34,265 nucleotides of DNA from Planctomycetota bacterium (GTDB taxonomy: Bacteria > Planctomycetota > UBA1135 > UBA2386), in contig CANEYR010000039.1 of NCBI GenBank assembly GCA_947444055.1, forward strand, positions 1 to 34,265, read 5' to 3'. This document shows positions 29,789 through 34,265 of the stretch, in pieces; the stretch's first letter is position 1, and every line of letters starts with the position of its first letter. Made by a program: the position numbers and the translations under genes. The notes beneath the pieces are model-generated. The model saw nothing but the letters and a program-made list of their open reading frames with translations, made no database searches and was not told the DNA's origin.

Positions 29789-31956
29789 CGCGGCGTCCCG
29801 TCGAAGACCTGCGCCAAGAAGCGGGCGCGATCGCGTTCCGGAGCAAACTGCAAATCGCGCTTGGCATCGCTGCAATCGAGTTGCGTGCGGAAGGCGCGCG
29901 ACGCGAAGTCGCGAAAGGCCGGCCACTCGCGCGAACGTCGCGCCATGGCCTTCACCAAGTACTTGCCGTACTCCTGCAGCCACATCCACCACAACGGCGT
30001 CGCGTGGAAGTGGTAATCGCGGCCGGTGCGCGTCGCCATCGCTTCGACGTACTCACGCGCCGACAAGCGCACATCCCCGGCAAGGTTGTAGCTCTTGCCC
30101 AAAGCAGCCGGGGCCCGCAGCGCCGCCACCAAAGCGTCGGCGCAATCGTCAGCGAGCACGAACGGCAACGGCAGCCGCCCATGGCCCCAACCGACACAGT
30201 GGTTGTCGCGCACCCACAAGCCGACACCAGAGTGCTCCGCGATGCCGTCGTGACCGACCACGATCGCCGGCCGCACAATCACCAGCGGCAGCCCCAGCGC
30301 GCGCAGCCCCAGTAGTTCGTTCTCCGCAGCGATCTTGCCGCGCGCATACGCCGAACGTGCACTCGGCACGGGATCGGTGCCAGCGCTGCCGTCCATCGAG
30401 CCCGCAGCGCCAAGCCAGAGGGCGGCCGTACTGCTGGTGTAAACAAAGCGCTGCACCTTCGCCGCCAACGCGGCCTCGCCCGCCGCGCGCACCGCCGCCG
30501 CCATCACCAGCGGCACCGTCGCCGGGTCATCACCCGCCGCCGTCGCCAAATGCAGCACCGTCGCTGCCCCCACGAACGCCGCCGCCAACACCCTGGCGTC
30601 TGCGGCGTCGCCAACGAACACGCGCACCGAACCGTCGCGCAGTTCTGCTGGCAACAAATCCGGCTTGCGCACCACCAACGTGACGTGGTCGCCAGCCGCG
30701 CGCAAACGCTGCACGCAACGGCGACCGAGGAAGCCGGTGCCGCCGAGCACCACCACTTCGCCCGCGCGCGCGACCCCAGGCGTCGGCAACGGCGTCGGCG
30801 TTGGCGGCGGCACCACACTGGCATTCGCCGCCTGCGCACTGCGTTCGCACATGTCGAGCACCGCGTGCGCCGCCGCTGGCGACACCGAGTCTGGCAACTG
30901 CGCACCGCCGCGCACCGCCGCATGGAAAGCCCGCAGCGAACCGCGCATGCCGCGCAAGAACGGGTCGTCGGGGAATGCCAGTTTGAACAAGCCAAGTGCA
31001 TAACCAGCCACGCTGCCCACCGCCCGCCCTGCCAAGTGCATGGCCCCACACGCAAGGTTCTTGCTGGTGTCCAGAAACTCGAGCCAGCGCGTCTTGCGCC
31101 GCAACCAACAACTGCCGCGTTGCAGATCCAACAAGGCCCCGCCATCGCTGCCGATCGCTTGCAGCGTCGTCTCCAGCCACGGCTTGCCAAAGGCCATGCG
31201 CACGCTCGCGGTGCCACGTTCGCATTGCAGGTGCAGCAACCACTCCGTTACGAACGACACGCCATTGGGCAGCAGGCGCCGCGCCCCCGTGATCGCTTGC
31301 ACCGAGCGGCACGCACCGAGCAACGCGAACACCATGGAGAATAGGTGAACGCCCTGTTCGGTCAGGATGTTCGCTTCGCTCCCAAACATGAAGTGGCCGA
31401 CGTCGCCGCTCTGCAACTGGCGCAGCGGCACGTGATGCTGTAGCGCCACATGCTCGAGTCGGCCAAGGCGTCCCGCCGCCAAGTGGCCGACCAGTCGCCG
31501 CAGAGCTGGATGGAACGTCTGGTTGTGATTGACCGCCAGCACTAAGCCCGCCGCCGCCGCCTGCGCCTGCAACGGCTCGACCTCGCTGGCACGCAGCACG
31601 AGGGGCTTCTCAACCAAGACGTGCAAGCCCGCTGCCAGGCACTGGCCGGCGACGTCTGCATGCAGCGTCGGCGGCACCAACACATGCACCGCGTCGACCC
31701 CACCCGCCGCCAACAGTTCGTCGAGTGAACCAAACACCTTGGCGATGCCATGCTTCTTCGCCAACCGTTCGGCGCGCGCCAGCATCGGATCACACAATGC
31801 CACCACCTGCACGTTCGGCACCGACCGCAGCACCTGCAGGTGCACGTCGGCGATGAAGCCGCTGCCAACGAGAGCCGTGCGCGTCTGGCGACCGGCGACG
31901 ATGGCCGCCGGCGAGTTGGATGACGGAGTGGAGGGCACGATGGGTGATGCGGCCAA
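29785..31956 (-). CDS. Fusion of Gfo/Idh/MocA oxidoreductase and extended SDR (NAD-epimerase type)
   Basis: Protein of 723 residues with two NAD(P)-binding enzymes in one chain. Residues about 24-380 are Gfo/Idh/MocA: dinucleotide motif VGSGFIADVH (30-39) and catalytic EKPL with Lys117. A Pro/Thr linker (PPPTPTPLPTP, about 383-393) leads to an extended short-chain dehydrogenase with GGTGFLG (405-411), VYTSST, and the catalytic pair Tyr537/Lys541 (YARGK). Such pairs act on nucleotide sugars or sterol-like substrates; the SDR half resembles 3-beta-HSD/dihydroflavonol types. The start is a TTG at 31956; a GTG at 31938 is also possible, and neither has a clear ribosome-binding site. The stop overlaps the glycosyltransferase start. 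Both active sites look intact. Confidence 0.87.
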   Translation of the reverse strand: MAASPIVPSTPSSNSPAAIVAGRQTRTALVGSGFIADVHLQVLRSVPNVQVVALCDPMLARAERLAKKHGIAKVFGSLDELLAAGGVDAVHVLVPPTLHADVAGQCLAAGLHVLVEKPLVLRASEVEPLQAQAAAAGLVLAVNHNQTFHPALRRLVGHLAAGRLGRLEHVALQHHVPLRQLQSGDVGHFMFGSEANILTEQGVHLFSMVFALLGACRSVQAITGARRLLPNGVSFVTEWLLHLQCERGTASVRMAFGKPWLETTLQAIGSDGGALLDLQRGSCWLRRKTRWLEFLDTSKNLACGAMHLAGRAVGSVAGYALGLFKLAFPDDPFLRGMRGSLRAFHAAVRGGAQLPDSVSPAAAHAVLDMCERSAQAANASVVPPPTPTPLPTPGVARAGEVVVLGGTGFLGRRCVQRLRAAGDHVTLVVRKPDLLPAELRDGSVRVFVGDAADARVLAAAFVGAATVLHLATAAGDDPATVPLVMAAAVRAAGEAALAAKVQRFVYTSSTAALWLGAAGSMDGSAGTDPVPSARSAYARGKIAAENELLGLRALGLPLVIVRPAIVVGHDGIAEHSGVGLWVRDNHCVGWGHGRLPLPFVLADDCADALVAALRAPAALGKSYNLAGDVRLSAREYVEAMATRTGRDYHFHATPLWWMWLQEYGKYLVKAMARRSREWPAFRDFASRAFRTQLDCSDAKRDLQFAPERDRARFLAQVFDGTPR

Positions 31957-32034
31957 GCGAGCAGATGCTGGAGCAGTGACAGCTCACGTGCAACGGTGGC
32001 GTTGCTGGCGCGAGCACGCGATGATGCGCCGCTC

Positions 32035-34265
32035 ATGGCCGTGCCGCTTGCCGCCGTCGTTCCGTTCGCCGCCCTGTGGCTGTCGGTGCTTGCATCGGCG
32101 CAGGAGGCCCAAAAACTGACGCTGGCGAACGTGCTGGCGCGCGGGCCGGCCCTGCTGCCAACCCTGCCGCAAACGCTCTGGCTGCCCGGTGGTCACGGCG
32201 CCACGGTCGTAGTCACCGCCGACGACGGCAACCAAGCGCTGCATGCGGTGGTCGATGGCAAAGTCGCACCGGTTCCCATCGTCGATGCCAAGCTCGTGCG
32301 CACGCTGCTCACCCTGCCCGGGGAAGGGCCCGCGACGTTCCCGCCGATCTCGTTCGCCGCCGCCCAGACCCTGCGCATCGAGTTGCCAACGGCCGTCTGG
32401 CATTGGCAGCTCGGCGCGGTCAAGCCCGAACGCGTGCTGACGTGGGCCAGCTCCGAAGGCACCGACGCACCAGGTCACGCGATCGCACCCAAGGACCAGC
32501 GCGTGCTCTACGTTCGCCAGCAGCAACTCTGGCTGCAGGAACGCGACGGCCGCCTGCGCCAACTGACGTTCGATGGCAGCGCCGATCTGGTCTACGGCGG
32601 CGCTGTGCATCGCGCCGAGTTCGGCATCACGCGCGGCCTCTTCTGGAGTGCATGCGGTCGCTTCGTCGCGTTCTCGCGCGAAGACCAACGCGCGATCGCG
32701 CCCTACCCCTACCAAGACCTGCGCACCCTGCCGCCGACGCCTGTCGCCGGGCGCTATCCGATGGCAGGCCAGCGCCACGCCAGCGTGCGCATCGGCATCT
32801 GCGACACCACGGACTACAGCGTGCATTGGCTCGCGGCCGACGACGGCGAAGATGTCTATTGGACGAACGTCACATTCGCGCCCAACGACACTGTCGTCAT
32901 CGCCCGCGTCGGCCGCGGCCAAGACCAACTCGAGCTCGTGCAATACGACGCCAAGAGCGGTCGCCGCCTCGCCACGCTGCTGACCGAACACGACGCCGAA
33001 TGGATCGAGCCCGAGCACGGCCCGACGTTCTTGCCCGACGGCAAGTTCTTGTGGTGGTCCTCACGCAGTGGCCATCGCCATCTGTGGCTGCACGACGCGA
33101 ACGGCCAGAACGCCACGCAAGTGACCAAGGGCGCCTTTGACGTGCAGCAACTGCACGGGCTCGCCGCCGATGGCAAGACGGTGTGGTTCGAAGCGTCCGG
33201 CGAAGACCCGCGGCAACTGCATCTGTTCGCGGCGGCCCTCGATGGCAGCGACGTCAAGCAACTGACGCGCGAACGCGGCACGCACCGCGCGCAGCTGGCG
33301 CCGGATCAGCAATGGGCGCATGTCGTGTGGTCCAACTTGGAGACGCGGCCGTGTGCGCGCCTGCTCGAACTCAGCACCGGCACGCTGCTGCCGCTGCCGA
33401 CGCCGAGTGATCCGCTCGCCAACACGCCGCTGCCGAGCCAGCGGCTGTTTCAGGTGAAGGCCGACGACGACACCGTTCTCTATGGGCACGTCGCGTTGCC
33501 GCCGGACCTCGTCGAAGGCCAGCGCTGCCCCGTGCTGCTGTATGTCTACGGTGGTCCTCACGTGCAGCTCGTCACCGACCAGTGGCTTGGCGGCGCGCCG
33601 CTGTGGCTGCAAGCGTTGGCGGCCGAAGGCTACGTCGTCTGTCGGCTCGACAACCGCGGCACCCCCAACCGCGGGATCGCGTTCGAGCAGGTGGTGCATC
33701 GGCGGCTTGGTTCGGTCGAAGTGCAGGACCAATTGCGCGCGGTCGAGTGGCTGACGCAGCAGCCGTTCGTCGATGCGTCGCGTATCGGGGTGCATGGCTG
33801 GTCGTACGGCGGCTACATGACGCTGCGGTTGTTGCTGGCGGCGCCGACGACGTTCGCGTGTGGCATCAGCGGGGCGCCGGTGACGGATTGGGCGATGTAT
33901 GAGACGGGCTACACGGAGCGGTATATGGACACACCGGCGGAGAATGCCGAGGGCTATCGCGCGGCGAGCTGTCTGCCGTTCGTCGAGCAGTTGCAGCGGC
34001 CGCTGCTGGTCGTGCATGGCACCGATGACAAGACGGTGATGTGGTCGCAGACGTTGGCGTTCGTCGATCGCTGCATCGAGGCTGGGAAGGTCATTGAGTA
34101 CTTCCCGTATCCGATGCAGAAGCATGGGTTGGTCGGCAAGCAGCGGGCGCACTTCCTGACGATGCTGCACAGCTGGTTTGGTCGGCAGCTGCGACCCGGG
34201 GAGCGCTTGGTGGAGAAGGGGAAGGAGGTGCCGGTGGTGCCGGTCGTGCCGGTGCCGGGGAAGGA
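32035..34265 (+). CDS. Secreted DPP-IV-type (S9B) prolyl peptidase, 3' end beyond window
   Basis: Serine peptidase, 743 residues visible and no stop before the window ends. The ATG at 32035 gives a signal peptide, MAVPLAAVVPFAALWLSVLASA then QEAQ. The DPP-IV N-terminal propeller covers about 40-490 (RQLTFDGSADLVYGGAVHRAEFGI, FWSACGRFVAFSREDQ). The alpha/beta hydrolase domain has YVYGGPHVQLVTDQW, LDNRGTPNRG and the catalytic triad Ser590 (GWSYGGYM), Asp665 (HGTDDKTV) and His697 (QKHGL). It probably removes X-Pro or X-Ala dipeptides from peptides outside the cytoplasm. The last residues are Val/Pro-rich and beyond the usual family end, so the stop should be near. It is divergent from the MocA-SDR gene with a 78-base gap. 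Confidence 0.92.
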   Translation, partial: MAVPLAAVVPFAALWLSVLASAQEAQKLTLANVLARGPALLPTLPQTLWLPGGHGATVVVTADDGNQALHAVVDGKVAPVPIVDAKLVRTLLTLPGEGPATFPPISFAAAQTLRIELPTAVWHWQLGAVKPERVLTWASSEGTDAPGHAIAPKDQRVLYVRQQQLWLQERDGRLRQLTFDGSADLVYGGAVHRAEFGITRGLFWSACGRFVAFSREDQRAIAPYPYQDLRTLPPTPVAGRYPMAGQRHASVRIGICDTTDYSVHWLAADDGEDVYWTNVTFAPNDTVVIARVGRGQDQLELVQYDAKSGRRLATLLTEHDAEWIEPEHGPTFLPDGKFLWWSSRSGHRHLWLHDANGQNATQVTKGAFDVQQLHGLAADGKTVWFEASGEDPRQLHLFAAALDGSDVKQLTRERGTHRAQLAPDQQWAHVVWSNLETRPCARLLELSTGTLLPLPTPSDPLANTPLPSQRLFQVKADDDTVLYGHVALPPDLVEGQRCPVLLYVYGGPHVQLVTDQWLGGAPLWLQALAAEGYVVCRLDNRGTPNRGIAFEQVVHRRLGSVEVQDQLRAVEWLTQQPFVDASRIGVHGWSYGGYMTLRLLLAAPTTFACGISGAPVTDWAMYETGYTERYMDTPAENAEGYRAASCLPFVEQLQRPLLVVHGTDDKTVMWSQTLAFVDRCIEAGKVIEYFPYPMQKHGLVGKQRAHFLTMLHSWFGRQLRPGERLVEKGKEVPVVPVVPVPGK

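Overview
The window is 34,265 bases of dense, GC-rich bacterial chromosome with 27 protein genes. No rRNA, tRNA, CRISPR array, transposase or integrase was seen. No stretch over 300 bases lacks a gene; the longest gaps are about 165 bases (22755-22920 and 26823-26985). The gene content points to a diderm (Gram-negative-type) bacterium: an Mla-type lipid transporter, a LpxL/HtrB-like acyltransferase, several lipoproteins and a periplasmic-type parvulin. Many stop/start overlaps of 1-8 bases, GTG and TTG starts, a MocA-type oxidoreductase, secreted lipoproteins and promoters sitting directly on start codons make me lean towards Planctomycetota or a relative. That is an inference; nothing here is diagnostic of a phylum.

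Layout. 1-4015 (minus): a CBS-domain gene followed by an Mla/MCE lipid transport operon (STAS-MlaE permease, MlaF ATPase, MlaD, and a PqiC-like auxiliary lipoprotein cut by the window edge). 4116-6391 (plus): a UMF1-type MFS transporter coupled to a lysophospholipid acyltransferase. 6498-12048 (plus): a complete phosphate (Pst) operon in the order pstS-phoU-pstC-pstA-pstB1-pstB2. 12079-14237 (plus): a SurA-like parvulin and an IolB-like cupin. 14204-15118 (minus): ygfZ, divergent from 15256-20677 (plus), a full ISC iron-sulfur operon iscR-iscS-iscU-iscA-hscB-hscA-fdx. 20778-22754: transketolase. 22921-24084: an orphan AAA_14/DUF4143 ATPase of lower GC, flanked by 29-base direct repeats. 24131-26804 (minus): formate-tetrahydrofolate ligase and a PqqB-like lipoprotein. 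26986-28722: a secreted lipoprotein of unknown function. 28712-31956 (minus): a MocA-oxidoreductase/SDR fusion and a GT4 glycosyltransferase. 32035-end: a secreted DPP-IV-type peptidase, cut at its 3' end.

The most interesting system is the Pst operon. Its two PstB ATPases have lost complementary motifs. PstB1 keeps LSGGQ but lacks the Q-loop Gln and the switch His. PstB2 keeps Walker A/B, the Q-loop and His but has LSLEE in place of LSGGQ. A PstB1-PstB2 heterodimer would have exactly one canonical and one degenerate ATP site, as in asymmetric ABC exporters. The PhoU of the same operon carries a C-terminal LMW-phosphatase/ArsC-like domain whose catalytic Cys and Arg are replaced, so it is probably a dead, possibly oxyanion-sensing, module. 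Other points of interest are the stop-codon-spanning tandem duplications around the isc-tkt region, an expanded Cys loop in the Rrf2 regulator, and the direct repeats around the AAA_14 gene, one of which copies the 3' end of the neighbouring gene.
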